64,000 nt of DNA, taken from positions 384,604-448,603 of the forward strand of contig NW_019774269.1 of the NCBI RefSeq assembly GCF_001039355.2, written 5' to 3'. This document shows positions 25,101 to 37,200 of this stretch, one piece after another; the first letter of the stretch is position 1, and each line of letters starts with the position of its first letter. The position numbers and the translations under genes were made by a program. This stretch comes from Lingula anatina. Taxonomy: Eukaryota > Brachiopoda > Lingulata > Lingulida > Lingulidae. The notes under the pieces are model-generated. The model saw nothing but the letters and a program-made list of their open reading frames with translations. It made no database searches and was not told the DNA's origin.

Positions 25101-28100
25101 AAAATACAAATATGTAATAACACACTAAAACATTCTACCAATTACAAAGAAAGTAGAGAATATTCATCGCACAATTAATTGTATCACAAGTGTCACAAAA
25201 ATGAAAAGTTATTTGTAGCAGCAAATTATATATAAAATCGAAATTGTGAAATGACCCGAGAAAGAAATGGACCAAATATTTTTCTTTATTTATACATATT
25301 ATATATTTTTCCTTTATCTTCAGGTAGATCATTTTCTGAAATACAAATAAAGCACTTTTACCATTCACAATAAGGGATTGACTGGTCTAATTTTACAAAA
25401 TCTATCTTACCTGAGACATCATCAACATCTTTGCGGTTAGGAATATTCTCTAAATCACCAATGATATCTAAAGTTCCATTTTCAATGAATAAATAACTAT
25501 CCTACTGTTTCCTTGTAGACAATTGTTGGATGTGACGACCCGACATGTTCGACAGGCCAGATATGTCCTACGACCAGAGAACATGCAGGCCAGATATGTC
25601 CTACGACCAGAGAACATGCAGGCCAGATATGTCCTACGACCAGAGAACATGCAGGCCAGATATGTCCTACGACCAGAGAACATGCAGGCCAGATATGTCC
25701 TACGACCAGAGAACATGCAGGCCAGATATGTCCTACGACCAGAGAACATGCAGGCCAGATATGTCCTACGACCAGAGAACATGCAGGCCAGATATGTCCT
25801 ACGACCAGAGAACATGCAGGCCAGATATGTCCTACGACCAGAGAACATGCAGGCCAGATATGTCCTACGACCAGAGAACATGCAGGCCAGATATGTCCTA
25901 CGACCAGAGAACATGCAGGCCAGATATGTCCTACGACCAGAGAACATGCAGGCCAGATATGTCCTACGACCAGAGAACATGCAGGCCAGATATGTCCTAC
26001 GACCAGAGAACATGCAGGCCAGATATGTCCTACGACCAGAGAACATGCAGGCCAGATATGTCCTACGACCAGAGAACATGCAGGCCAGATATGTCCTACG
26101 ACCAGAGAACATGCAGGCCAGATATGTCCTACGACCAGAGAACATGCAGGCCAGATATGTCCTACGACCAGAGAACATGCAGGCCAGATATGTCCTACGA
26201 CCAGAGAACATGCAGGCCAGATATGTCCTACGACCAGAGAACATGCAGGCCAGATATGTCCTACGACCAGAGAACATGCAGGCCAGATATGTCCTACGAC
26301 CAGAGAACATGCAGGCCAGATATGTCCTACGACCAGAGAACATGCAGGCCAGATATGTCCTACGACCAGAGAACATGCAGGCCAGATATGTCCTACGACC
26401 AGAGAACATGCAGGCCAGATATGTCCTACGACCAGAGAACATGCAGGCCAGATATGTCCTACGACCAGAGAACATGCAGGCCAGATATGTCCTACGACCA
26501 GAGAACATGCAGGCCAGATATGTCCTACGACCAGAGAACATGCAGGCCAGATATGTCCTACGACCAGAGAACATGCAGGCCAGATATGTCCTACGACCAG
26601 AGAACATGCAGGCCAGATATGTCCTACGACCAGAGAACATGCAGGCCAGATATGTCCTACGACCAGAGAACATGCAGGCCAGATATGTCCTACGACCAGA
26701 GAACATGCAGGCCAGATATGTCCTACGACCAGAGAACATGCAGGCCAGATATGTCCTACGACCAGAGAACATGCAGGCCAGATATGTCCTACGACCAGAG
26801 AACATGCAGGCCAGATATGTCCTACGACCAGAGAACATGCAGGCCAGATATGTCCTACGACCAGAGAACATGCAGGCCAGATATGTCCTACGACCAGAGA
26901 ACATGCAGGCCAGATATGTCCTACGACCAGAGAACATGCAGGCCAGATATGTCCTACGACCAGAGAACATGCAGGCCAGATATGTCCTACGACCAGAGAA
27001 CATGCAGGCCAGATATGTCCTACGACCAGAGAACATGCAGGCCAGATATGTCCTACGACCAGAGAACATGCAGGCCAGATATGTCCTACGACCAGAGAAC
27101 ATGCAGGCCAGATATGTCCTACGACCAGAGAACATGCAGGCCAGATATGTCCTACGACCAGAGAACATGCAGGCCAGATATGTCCTACGACCAGAGAACA
27201 TGCAGGCCAGATATGTCCTACGACCAGAGAACATGCAGGCCAGATATGTCCTACGACCAGAGAACATGCAGGCCAGATATGTCCTACGACCAGAGAACAT
27301 GCAGGCCAGATATGTCCTACGACCAGAGAACATGCAGGCCAGATATGTCCTACGACCAGAGAACATGCAGGCCAGATATGTCCTACGACCAGAGAACATG
27401 CAGGCCAGATATGTCCTACGACCAGAGAACATGCAGGCCAGATATGTCCTACGACCAGAGAACATGCAGGCCAGATATGTCCTACGACCAGAGAACATGC
27501 AGGCCAGATATGTCCTACGACCAGAGAACATGCAGGCCAGATATGTCCTACGACCAGAGAACATGCAGGCCAGATATGTCCTACGACCAGAGAACATGCA
27601 GGCCAGATATGTCCTACGACCAGAGAACATGCAGGCCAGATATGTCCTACGACCAGAGAACATGCAGGCCAGATATGTCCGACAAAAAAAGAGCCAGGTG
27701 TGTACATATCTGGCCTGTCGGACACATCTGGCTCTTTTTTGTCGGACATATCAGGCCTGTCGGACATAGCGGGTCGTCACAGGGGGATCATTTTATTTTC
27801 TCCCCTCAGGTATTTCAATTTGAGATGTTAATTTCGTTTCACAGGATCATGTTTAAGATCAATGGTACAAATACATTACTTACCATCTGTGGTAGAAATA
27901 ACACTAGACATTTCATCTCCTAGGCGTGGCACAAAATTTCATCTAAAAGTTAAATAAAAACAAAAATTACTTTTTTTCAAAATGAAGTGCAAATTTTTCC
28001 AAGCGAAGAAAGTTGGAAAACTAGATCATCTAAAGGATTGAAACTTAAATTAGTTCATCAAGTTTGAAAACTATCGTCAGCCGATATTTAGCAAAACTCC

Positions 28101-28678
28101 TTTATAGTCGCTAACGTTATACTCTTGGAGTGTACATGTGGCCTTCAAAAATAAAACCAAGCTGCAATCGCAGTAACATTTAGTCACTCTAATGCCATAT
28201 AGTACACAGCGAAGACTGTCATAATTCAGATTAGCTAAAATATATAAAGAAATAAGATTTTAATTACTTACAATTTGCTGTCGGCATTTTCATCCGTCCC
28301 CTCTCTTCAGTTACGTTTGCAGTCACGTAACATACGCTGCGAATGATTTAGGGTAGTGATTGCAATAAATAATAGACCCGATCATAAAGCCGTCTGGGTT
28401 TATAAGTTACACTAAATAGGGTAAAAAACTAAGTCTTCTATTTTCTTTTTCTCAAACCCAAGTATAGTTACTTCAGTACATCACCTACATACTAGTACAA
28501 CGGGTATCAAGTCATGGGTCACATAACAGCCCCCACAAAATTGTACCCGAGTTCAATTTGAGAGAACGTGTAACGATATGGCGTATTCAGATCTATCCAA
28601 GGGGAAAAGAATTCTGACGCACCACTACCCCTCTCTTTTAACTCCTTGTTTCCTCGTTTACTGCTTCCCCCACCCCCA

Positions 28679-28729
<51 letters not shown>

Positions 28730-29202
28730 CACAATGCTGGAAATGTCAGTGTGCACGCGTAAAGATATACATGTACGTGACAAGCATGGTACGTAAATTT
28801 TGAAATCTCATAATTACCGTCCTTTCCAACTATTTGTCTTATGAAATATATCCAAGTAGGTCTATCGCTGACTGTGGCCGCATTCTTCACGAAAGCCTCT
28901 TGTATCAGCTCATGAGTTCCCAACAATATCGCGTGTTGCTCACCAAATTTGACGTGTATGATATCCCCGTATGTATCATACCATGGAAGAAGGTCTGTCG
29001 GTTGTCGTCTCCTACCGCTAATCATCATCTGTGGGAGACATCCCACCACGGGGAAACAGACAGGTCCGGGCGGCCAGTTCACCCGAGGATTCTTCGACGA
29101 CAGCATCCACAGACTTAACAACAGCACTGCCACGAATATCAAAACAGTCGGCAGACCGACAGTAGAAAAAAACTCGACGAGACTGTGCACGATCTTGGCC
29201 AT
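21051..29202 (-). CDS. CYP2-clan cytochrome P450, copy P3 (intact, giant intron 1)
   Basis: Exons in transcript order: 28818-29202, 24080-24311, 23455-23560, 23069-23225, 22153-22289, 21851-21947, 21470-21676, 21051-21232, again 1503 nt and 500 residues with all splice sites canonical. WKELR, AGTDTT, ExxR, PERW and the haem loop FSIGPRACLG are all present. Intron 1 is about 4.5 kb and contains a 2.25-kb satellite-bearing element plus decayed exon-like segments. The gene is mosaic: exon 8 and the 3' flank resemble P2 (both encode [10 protein letters not shown] near the C-terminus), whereas introns 1 and 2 and the upstream flank resemble P4. An ER monooxygenase of unknown substrate is the best call. 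Confidence 0.92.
22085..22125. repeat. (CT)n microsatellite
   Basis: About 20 CT units in P3 intron 5. Confidence 0.9.
22674..22974. mobile_element. TTAA-flanked MITE, copy 2 (P3 intron 4)
   Basis: Same family as 7753-8089: the ends and long interior stretches are alike, with a shorter poly-T region and small deletions. TTAA is present on the left (22670-22673). On the right CCCTTAAA has lost one T. Confidence 0.7.
25531..27781. mobile_element. Inverted-repeat element carrying a 33-bp x 64 perfect tandem array
   Basis: The ends TGTGACGACCCG... are inverted repeats of about 38 bp with roughly four mismatches. From 25554 to 27665 the interior is 64 uninterrupted units of 33 bp beginning AGGCCAGATATG and containing TCCTACGACCAGAG; I see no variant among the units. 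The right end has an extra palindrome around GAGCCAG/CTGGCTC (27681-27743) that repeats part of the unit. It lies in P3 intron 1. The aligned intron of P4 (39918-39960) lacks it, so it is an insertion. All four long open frames through it are by-products of a stop-free 33-bp unit. Confidence 0.85.
25554..27680. repeat. 33-bp minisatellite/satellite array
   Basis: The first unit starts at 25554 and the last partial one at 27666; 2112/33 is exactly 64 periods. Lines 660 bases apart are identical, confirming the period. Such homogeneity implies very recent expansion or homogenisation. Confidence 0.95.
28679..28726. repeat. (CT)n microsatellite
   Basis: About 23 CT units in P3 intron 1, next to exon 1. 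Confidence 0.9.
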
Positions 29203-29237
29203 TTTTTCTCCCTGGTTAAGACCGTCAAAATCCGCCC

Positions 29238-29272
29238 GTTACAATCTCTATACACCAGTGTAATGTAAGAAC
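29238..29272 (-). promoter_or_regulatory. Shared proximal upstream motif (P3)
   Basis: The reverse strand reads TGGTGTATAGAGATTGTAAC just upstream of the P3 start codon at 29202. P4 has only a degenerate version near 41400-41430. Confidence 0.45.
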
Positions 29273-29639
29273 TACATGTAAAATGGAACGCTTAACTCGT
29301 CTCAAGGTCAATCCCTGCAACATGCAATCTTAGATTACTTGTGCACAATTGCAAAACAAACCTCACATCCGGCATGCTGAAAGTATACCCCAGCAAAACT
29401 ATTTGTGTGCATAGGGTTAGAGGGTAGCCCACTTTCTTTTGTGAAAATGCATTTATGGTGCAATTTGGGGGCATTTAGCAGTACCAGGGAGACAGGTTTA
29501 ATATGCATAATTTGCCTTTTTACAGGAATAAAAATCCCAAAACATTCACTACAGTTCGTGAGCATTTAACTGGAGACCAGTATCATAAATATCAGTTCCC
29601 GTAAGGTCAGAAAATTGGGTCGATCTATTGAATTTAACC

Positions 29640-30085
29640 CGTAACCACTGTAGAGCTGCATTTTACAACTGAATGCATTTTCAACCGACTACAAAATGTG
29701 TTCAGCTGCAAAATGCGGCGCAACTTCTTATGATAGATTTATTAATCCCCGAAGCATATACAATGTAATTTCTTTTAGGATATAACAATGTGAAATAGAT
29801 TTTTCATGTACATAATATCGTCCGCCCCAGGGGCAGCCTGACCAAATGTAGCATACCTAGCCGGAGGCAAACCCGTCCAGTTTTATAGTTCTTCAAACCA
29901 TTTCAGTGACTTTGAAAAAACTCCTGGGTTTTAAAATGCGTTCCGGTTGCAAAATGCTTTTTCACGATTTTCTTTTGTTGCAATTGCGTTTAGTTGCTGA
30001 ATGCATCTCTACTGATTGCGCTGCATTTTGCAACTGAACACATTTTTTGCATCCGGTTGCAGAATGGGTTCGAATGTAAAATGCA
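29640..30085. repeat. Interspersed repeat with TTGCAAAATGCG-like words
   Basis: Repeated variants of GTTGCAAAATGCGTT and GCATTTTGCAACTG occur here, and again near 41895-41965 and 55820-55910. A linked segment reading roughly GCAGCCTGACCAAAT...TACCTAGCCG occurs at about 29832-29870, at 42020-42080 (opposite strand) and at 55705-55760. Family unknown. Confidence 0.55.
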
Positions 30086-30281
30086 GCTCTACAACGTTGA
30101 TATATATACACCTTATAATACATACAGAACTTGTTGGAGATCAGGCTCAGCAGCCACCAACAAAAAATCAAGACGAGTCTCGACTGCTTCCCGTCCTCAT
30201 CATGAGAATAATGAATAGGATAGGAAACTTGCAGAAAAGGTTTTGTCTGCCTCCGCCTATTTTTGGACTTGATACATCTAT

Positions 30282-30284
<3 letters not shown>

Positions 30285-30360
<76 letters not shown>

Positions 30361-30384
30361 GTGTGTGTGTGTGTGTGTGTGTGT
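30285..30384. repeat. (TA)n then (GT)n microsatellite
   Basis: About 75 bases of TA followed by about 12 GT units. Confidence 0.9.
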
Positions 30385-30430
30385 ACCATATTGAGGATTC
30401 ATGTCCATTCACCGTACAGATCTTATGGGA

Positions 30431-30563
30431 AAAAGTAAGTATTATTGCTGATGCACCTCTGAAGATCTACTTTACAGATGTCAAATATAACCCAAGCTTT
30501 CGGCCCCTAGGCCTTCTTCGGGGATTATCTCTTTAGCGATGCATCAGCAATAATACTTTTTTT
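30431..30563. mobile_element. Short inverted-repeat element, Penelope-terminus-like
   Basis: Outer arms TATTATTGCTGATGCA (30440-30455) and its reverse complement (30540-30555). The centre (30496-30523, reverse strand) reads GAAGAAGGCC-TAGG-GGCCGAAAG, a hairpin arrangement like the degenerate hammerhead motif found at termini of Penelope-like elements. No ORF. Confidence 0.5.
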
Positions 30564-31209
30564 ATATATTCCATATTATGCCGATCGATTCAAATGGCTG
30601 AACCACTCATCTTTTGAACACGAAATATTGAGTAACAACAACTTTAAAAATAATGAGGATAAATATTTAAACATTCGTTTCTTTGTCTGTGAAGAACATT
30701 TCACTAAAAGTCGAGGACGGATTTTGATGAAATTTTTAGGAAAGGTCTCTAATAGACGATGGAAGAAATAATTACATTTCAGTGATGATGCATCAATTAA
30801 TATTAATCAATTATGTGCAGATTTTGATGAAACGTTCAGGATAGGTCTCGCATAATAATAATAATAATAATATATTTATTTAACGTCTAAAATCCATAAA
30901 AATGTTTTGTAGATTTTACAAACTAAAAACAAAGTTAAAATGAATTGAATTAATAAAATTATGATCTAAGAGTCTGAGCTAAGATAATGATGTCCAGTTA
31001 ATATTTCCGAGTTATAAAATGTTCTTTAATAAAATTTGTTTAAAAAGTATGTTTTTAAAGCTTTTTTAAAATCCTCCACTGAGCTAATTATGCTTCTCAA
31101 GTCCACAGGTAATTTATTCCACTCATGTGGTGCCGCGTACTGGAATGATTTTTCGCCAAAAGATTTGTCTTGCGTTCTGTGGTTTTAGTAATAATTGATC
31201 CTTAGTTAT

Positions 31210-31510
31210 TTAGGTACAATTTTGTGTGTAATGAGATACAAGTTCACAAATAAAATCTGGCGCAAGTCCATAAAAAGCGGCAAGCGCATGAGTTAAAAGT
31301 TTGAATAAGATCCGGGCGTTTACAGGTAGCCAGTGAAGTTGTTTTAATATCGGTGTCATGTGATTCTCCATAGAAGTTCGGGTAAGAAAACGTGCTGATA
31401 TATTTTGGATGCGTTGGACTTTCTTTGTTCTTTCTATGCGGCATCCATAGAGCAAGGAGTTTTAGTAATCAAGCCTTGATGTTACTAGGGCATGAATGAC
31501 CGTGGCAGTG
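31210..31510 (-). pseudogene. Non-LTR retrotransposon RT fragment (L2/CR1-like)
   Basis: The reverse strand encodes the end of a reverse transcriptase: TVIHALVTSRLDY, then LLYGC, VQRIQNISARFLTRT, HMTPILKQLHWLPV and YGLAPDFI. This 'LxRiQN.aaR...HWLPv..RI' signature is typical of CR1/L2-type LINEs. A stop interrupts the frame near 31460 and no catalytic FADD is left. Confidence 0.75.
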
Positions 31511-32119
31511 GCAGAATCTGTTAAATTATTTCCTAGGGCCAAATAAGAAAAGATTAGGTTTTGGTGATGAATATTAATTAAGTAATGGCTACTTACAGGC
31601 TAATTTTTTGTCTAGGAGGAGGTTTTGCTCTCTGAATGCTTTTCCAGTTTAAACTGAGATACATGTGCAAAAGACAAACTACTTTAAAACAGGTTACATT
31701 TCTCCAAATAATCACCGACACCGTATAACATAATGGACAAAACAATAAACGTCATATAAAGGGCATATGGACGCAGATAGAGCGCGTGTTTATTTCAGAC
31801 CTTTTCAGTTGTATATATACAACAAATCACAATAAAAAATAAGTCAAATGAGTCAAATTCAATGCATCTTTCCGTAGATAATCAATAGGAGACCCTTCCC
31901 AAACAGTTCTTACCGTGCTAACCTCTCCCTTTCAAAGGGAATCACCTGGATACCAGCTGTCTTGAGCTCATACTTCCCTTACATAGGCAGGTCTTGAGCG
32001 GATTAAGCTTTCTCTAACTCGAGCCTCAGATTTGTGGGCACAAAAGCCCCAAGGACGACTCCAGCCCCGAATTAACTAACCCAGCGTAAAATCATTTGCC
32101 ACAAGCAGAGCGTTTCACT

Positions 32120-32120
<1 letters not shown>

Positions 32121-32153
<33 letters not shown>
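32121..32153. repeat. (AAT)n microsatellite
   Basis: About 11 units. Confidence 0.85.
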
Positions 32154-32154
<1 letters not shown>

Positions 32155-33375
32155 GGCACAAAAAGATAATGCAAGTGCACAATAAAGCATTTTGTCAGTT
32201 CTGATGCAATATTACATATACTTAACAGCATCATCACCACCAAATTTTAATTATGTACTACAGATAACATGGTCATTCGGAAATTTTAAATAACTTCACG
32301 CAACACAATCCAATCAAGATGGTTTGCCGATCTAGGGTGTTTTTAGACCTAAGGAACATTTTAAGGGAGAAATGACAAGTAACACGGCATTCCTTTTACA
32401 GGTTTTGCTGTGACAGTATACTAAACAGAGGTTTTGTGTAATTTTGGAACAATATTACATAATAATTAACAGCATAATCACCGCTAATTTTTAAAAAACT
32501 TATACTACTGGTAACATGAAATCCAGAAAATGTTACTTAATTAGGGCTTCAGTCCCACGGGATTTCAAAACGACACATAGAAAATACCAACATGTAAAAA
32601 TGAAGATGTCACAAAAATGAATATCTTCAAGAAAACAATTCAATAAAAGATGTGATCCAAACTTGACCTGTTCTTAAGTGACACGAATCACACCAGCAAG
32701 GTTAAGGACGGGACTATTATTTCACGTTTTCCCATAGTTTGCGTCAACGGGGAAAATGCACGGCGACGACTACGCCGATGAAGACGACATGCGCAGGCTA
32801 TATGTATAGACAAACTTTGTCTCTAAATACTGTATCAGTGCATACTGTGTCTGTAAATAAATCGGCATTTCTGGGAATGAGATACCAGAAAGAATGCCAA
32901 ATACAAAATGCATTTTAATTATTAACGGTTTGAAATGCAAGAACGCCGTTTAGATGTTGCAGTTTATAAAATGAATAAACTACAGAAAAGTCGAAAGAAA
33001 GAAATCTTTGAGGATGCCAGATTTTAGATTTTTAAGTACTTACATTCCTGGGGATTTTTAAGCTTTTAAAGTTGTTCATTCTGAGTTTGGTAAAGGTGGT
33101 GCTTATGTGCTCACTAATGTTCATTTTCCAGCATCATTTTTTCATGAAATAACGGAATAAGACCTAAGCCAAAGTGTAAAATCACGTTTTGACGAGGTCA
33201 TACACACACTGGACAAAAGAAGTGTCACCCCTAGTGAGCCAATATTATGGGGGAGATAAATGACTGTGGAATGATATGCTCCTGGTATCATTTTATTTAC
33301 ATCAAATTTCACAAAGAATCACAAAATGAGAACAAAATATACATTCTACCAAAATATGTAGTTTCAAGTCCAAAA

Positions 33376-33831
33376 TTAGTACTTAGCGGCATAGCCACGT
33401 GACCTAATAATAGGTGCCAGTCTACGAAGCAAGGATTCATTTAATTGTCTGATGCGTTCAGGGCTTATGCTGGCCCAAGCATGAAACACTGAATATAACA
33501 GAGTTTCTCTGCTGGTTAGACGGGCATTTGTAAAAAGTTTTGACATATCATTCCACGCATTTTCTATTATGTTTGTATCCGGACTCTGGGCAGGCCACAT
33601 CACCCTGCGAATGTCCTGTTGGTCAAACCAATCATCAACTGCTCTGGGCCTGTGACAAGGAGCATTGTCATCCTGGTGAACAGATGGATAATTCATTTCA
33701 CCAAACATGTTAGTAATAGATGGTAGCAAGCCTGACTCCAAAACATCGATATATTTCTAGTGATTCATGTTTCCATTAACCACTATCAATTCGCCCAAGC
33801 CATGGATGCTGATGCAGCCCCACACCATGAT
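33376..33831 (-). pseudogene. Tc1-like transposase, C-terminal half
   Basis: The reverse strand reads MVWGCISIHGLGE, a premature stop near 33760, then QDDNAPCHRPRAV, WPAQSPDTNIIENAW and a normal C-terminus at 33376. These are the second D and the final E regions of the Tc1 DDE triad. The N-terminal half is missing; the sequence changes to P4 3' flank exactly at an unresolved base (33832). The left terminus near 33207-33230 resembles a Tc1 end (CACTGGACAAAAGAAGTG). Confidence 0.78.
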
Positions 33832-34251
33832 NCAAACAAACATAATACAAATATACAGCCTCTAATTATTGATAATAAATTACACTGTCCAAAATTGTTC
33901 ACACGTGTGAGGTGATCATTTCCAAACAAAAACAGAGGTGGGACAAACTTTGTGACCAAGTCTATTAAACTTGGAAGCGATGGTGTAGGTTACAGGCATA
34001 TCGCAGCCACACAATTTTGTACCATTTACATTTAATTTACCCTTCTTAAAAATGCAACTTGCAAGCAACTGCACAAAGTTTATTAAATGCGATTTCTGGC
34101 AAACGCTTTTGCCAAAAGGCAATGTACAGTAAACTATTTCTAGACTAAACTGAGTATTTTAATTTGTATACCGTCAGTCTTGTCAGACGTATTTATACAG
34201 ATACCATTATTAATGTCCAAGTGCAAGTGACAGTGACAGTGTATCTCCGTT

Positions 34252-37200
34252 CTAGCGTCTAACGGCGCACACGTCGTAGGGGTATGGCGTGAAAGAGATC
34301 GTGTTGAGGCCTTCCACTCCATCAGGTGGTTTCTCGCCCTCTGGCACCTTAAAGGTAAAATTCTGAAGCAACGTGGTGAAGAAGATGAACGATTCCATTT
34401 CAGCATGCCCCTTGCCCAAGCAAATACGGGGACCTGGAAAAAATATATATAACAATAAAGTTAATAGAAATTTAATAAATTATTCTTTGTTTAGGTTGTA
34501 CTTGGTGTCCTCCATCAAATTCCAACGAAGGATCTACTACAATAAGTTATCTGACAGAAGTTAATAGTCTGGAAGCCATGGTGGTCGTTATAGAGACGGT
34601 TGAGGTATGATACATACACAACATGTAAAAGACAGTGTATTTCAACAACATGTTAATGTGTAAGTGCAATTATCATTATTATTATCAATTTATTATTTAT
34701 AATTTTTTTTTTTAAATTCTAACGGATTTAAGAATGAAACACATGTACTGCAGCGTACCCATAGAAAACGGTATCATTTTGTCCGACTTGATCACTTTAC
34801 CATCATCATCCAGCCATCTTTCTGGTTTGAGCTTGTAAGGATCCTCGAAGTTATTCTTATCGTGAAGAACCGGGTACAAATCTCCCATTATTATGGTGCC
34901 TTTGGGAATGGTGTATCCTGCCAAGTTGGTTGTTTCACTGGTGGCATGGGGCGCACCCATCGGAACTGTTGACATGGAGGAAAACAGCTATCGTATATCA
35001 AGCTGGGATAATTGACAGATGGGGGAGAGGGCAGCGAGAGAGAGAGATAAATATGAATAATATCAATTTTCATTGTCCTGTACATTCTTAAAACGACTAG
35101 GTCTACTTTCCAGTTGAGCTAAAACGGACCTTAAAATGTTTAACGCCCTGTGCATAAAACATCTGCATACTAAGTTATATGTATCATGTGACGTTTTGAC
35201 TGGAAAACCAAACTTTTATCAAACACGTGGCAGGAAATAGGGCAGACTTGCGTCCTCATTTCTCCTATTTCCATTTTAAATCATACCCAATCTTGGTTGT
35301 TAATGCTTAAAATTTGTTAAAGAATCAACTGTTGGTAGTTATTTCCAAACTGAAAGGATATAATGCGAGTATTTACTGAAATTAAGATTAAAATTACTGA
35401 CCAACTGTGGACAAACGAAAGACCTCCAAGATGGTTGCTTCCGTGAACGGCATCCTGGCCTTGTCCTCCATCTTGGCAACACGACCTTGACCTATGACCT
35501 GAAATTAAACACATTAAATGATCAATGCATTAATATTTTCGATAAAAACCACGTACATTTTGTAACACAGTGTACTTTTACAAGCATAAAAATTGTTTCC
35601 GCAAAATGAAAATAGAAAGCCAACTTTTCTACTAATAATATATCCTTCTGGCGCTCATTTTTACGGTGTTACCTGATCAATTTCCTGCTGCACCCTCTTC
35701 TGAACGTCCGGATGATTTACCATATGAACCAGGGACCATCTCAAGGTGGTAGCCGTTGTGTCGGTTCCAGCCAAATATAGATCAACGATGATGCGAAATA
35801 CGTTCCATTCTGAAATTTAAGCTCATTGCATGATTGAATCTGTTTCATAATTTCACAGCTACCTCAGTGAAACCACATGCTCGCCTATTTGTACGCTTGT
35901 AAACACGTGTATATATGGATAATCCACCACTGATCAGTAGAAGTTTATACGATCTATTGACTAGTTAGCATTCAATGTTGTCGGGCCCAAACGTCTCAAA
36001 TAAAGACAAATATTAATCACATATTCACATTTTTCAATGCAAGGTTCGATCTTTACATGAACGGGTCCTTTAACAGCAATATACCGTACCTGTGTATATC
36101 TCGGGATCTTGCTCCTCTTGGGTGACCTTTATGAAGAGGTCAATGAAGTCCCGGATGTCAGTTGGATCAAAGGACTGGCGGTGTCGGTCCACTTCCTGTC
36201 TTATCAAACTATACAGCCTGTCCACAAGGGACATTATCTTCTCCATCTAAAATAAAAGCATTCTAAATTTTGTGGGATGCAAGTAAATTCAATTCTTTAC
36301 AGTATGGCATACATTACAGAGGCTTTATTTCAGTACAGTTCTCAAATTATGTATTAAATTACTTGATTTACTGGTTATTAACTAATAACGACAAAATGTT
36401 CCAATAACACGAGAAATGAATAGGAAATAAGTGAAAAGTAATTTGATTAAGGCGGTGAAGAATTTATTATTACCGGCATCAAAAAGCGAGCCAAGTTAGT
36501 AAAAAACTGTATCCCTTCGCCAGATTTCAACGCCTCCTCCAAAACTGGCAGCAATTCTGGGGTGTCATTAAAGTCATGTCTGAAATTGTTCCAAAATGTC
36601 ACTGTTTTCAAGATGGGCAGCCATCGCATATTCCTGCCACATTGTCAATAGTGGCTCATGGATACATTTGTTGTAGGTATTACTTAATGATAATAAAAAA
36701 TTTATGACAACAACATATACATAAACAAAAATTTGCCTCCATGTTTTTCTCCCAATTATGGACAACATAATCACTGAACCAACACCAAGTTGTTATTTGA
36801 TGCCAAAAGAGGGAAGAGATGCTTTGACCATAGCTTAATTACGTCCCAAGCTCTCAATTTCAGCTAGATTGTCATATCATTGATTCAGATAACTACCGGT
36901 AGTATTTTTGAATGCATCCGTGAAAATAAGATTCCATGTTAACGTTTGACAACTATATGTACAGGCTATTGTTCAGCTTCTTTTAAAAGTCAGATGGCCT
37001 AAAAAAAATGTAATGCAGCCTCTCTGTACTCTTACTGGTATCTTACCGGTATTAATTATGTCTTTAATAATGGTGAGGCAACAGAAAGATCCTCGTTTAC
37101 CTGACTCCAAACACAATGGTTGCAATAATGTTGCTGACAGCTTTTCCAACCCTGTCTCTGGGAGAGAAGGCCTTTCCATTTTCATCTTCAATGTTTTGCA

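Larger units (their letters stand above)
24560..28300 (-). pseudogene. Exon-like remnants nested in P3 intron 1
   Basis: On the same strand as P3, segments with good splice sites occur: a possible first exon ending near 28272 (MKMPTAN before a GTAAGTAA donor), a segment near 27880-27935 with a GTAAGT donor, 25411-25496 ([15 protein letters not shown], donor GTAAGA), one near 25327 (ENDLPED, then a stop), and one near 24920-24960 ([11 protein letters not shown], donor GTGAGA). Similar segments occur in P4 intron 1 with different breaks. I do not recognise the protein. It may be a decayed nested gene or an intron-containing old transposon. Confidence 0.4.
29203..34251. other. Intergenic region between P3 and P4
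   Basis: Bases 29220-29480 resemble the P4 upstream region at 41390-41640. Beyond that are an interspersed repeat rich in TTGCAAAATGCG words (29640-30085), TA/TG microsatellites, a Penelope-terminus-like inverted repeat (30431-30560), an L2-like relic and a Tc1-like relic. Bases 31550-33200 hold only simple AAT repeats and AT-rich DNA that I cannot identify. Bases 33840-34250 align with the P5 3' flank. Confidence 0.55.

Noticed and set aside
25554-27680. CRISPR-like array
   Set aside because: Units are directly adjacent and identical with no spacers, and the context is a eukaryotic intron.
25468-27923. Four overlapping open frames of 731-792 codons on both strands with 11-residue repeats
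   Set aside because: They are an automatic result of a 33-bp unit (divisible by three) without stops. No initiation context, no splice logic, and all strands are open at once.
29962-30438. Open frames of 140-148 codons on both strands
   Set aside because: They are low-complexity translations of TA and TG microsatellites.
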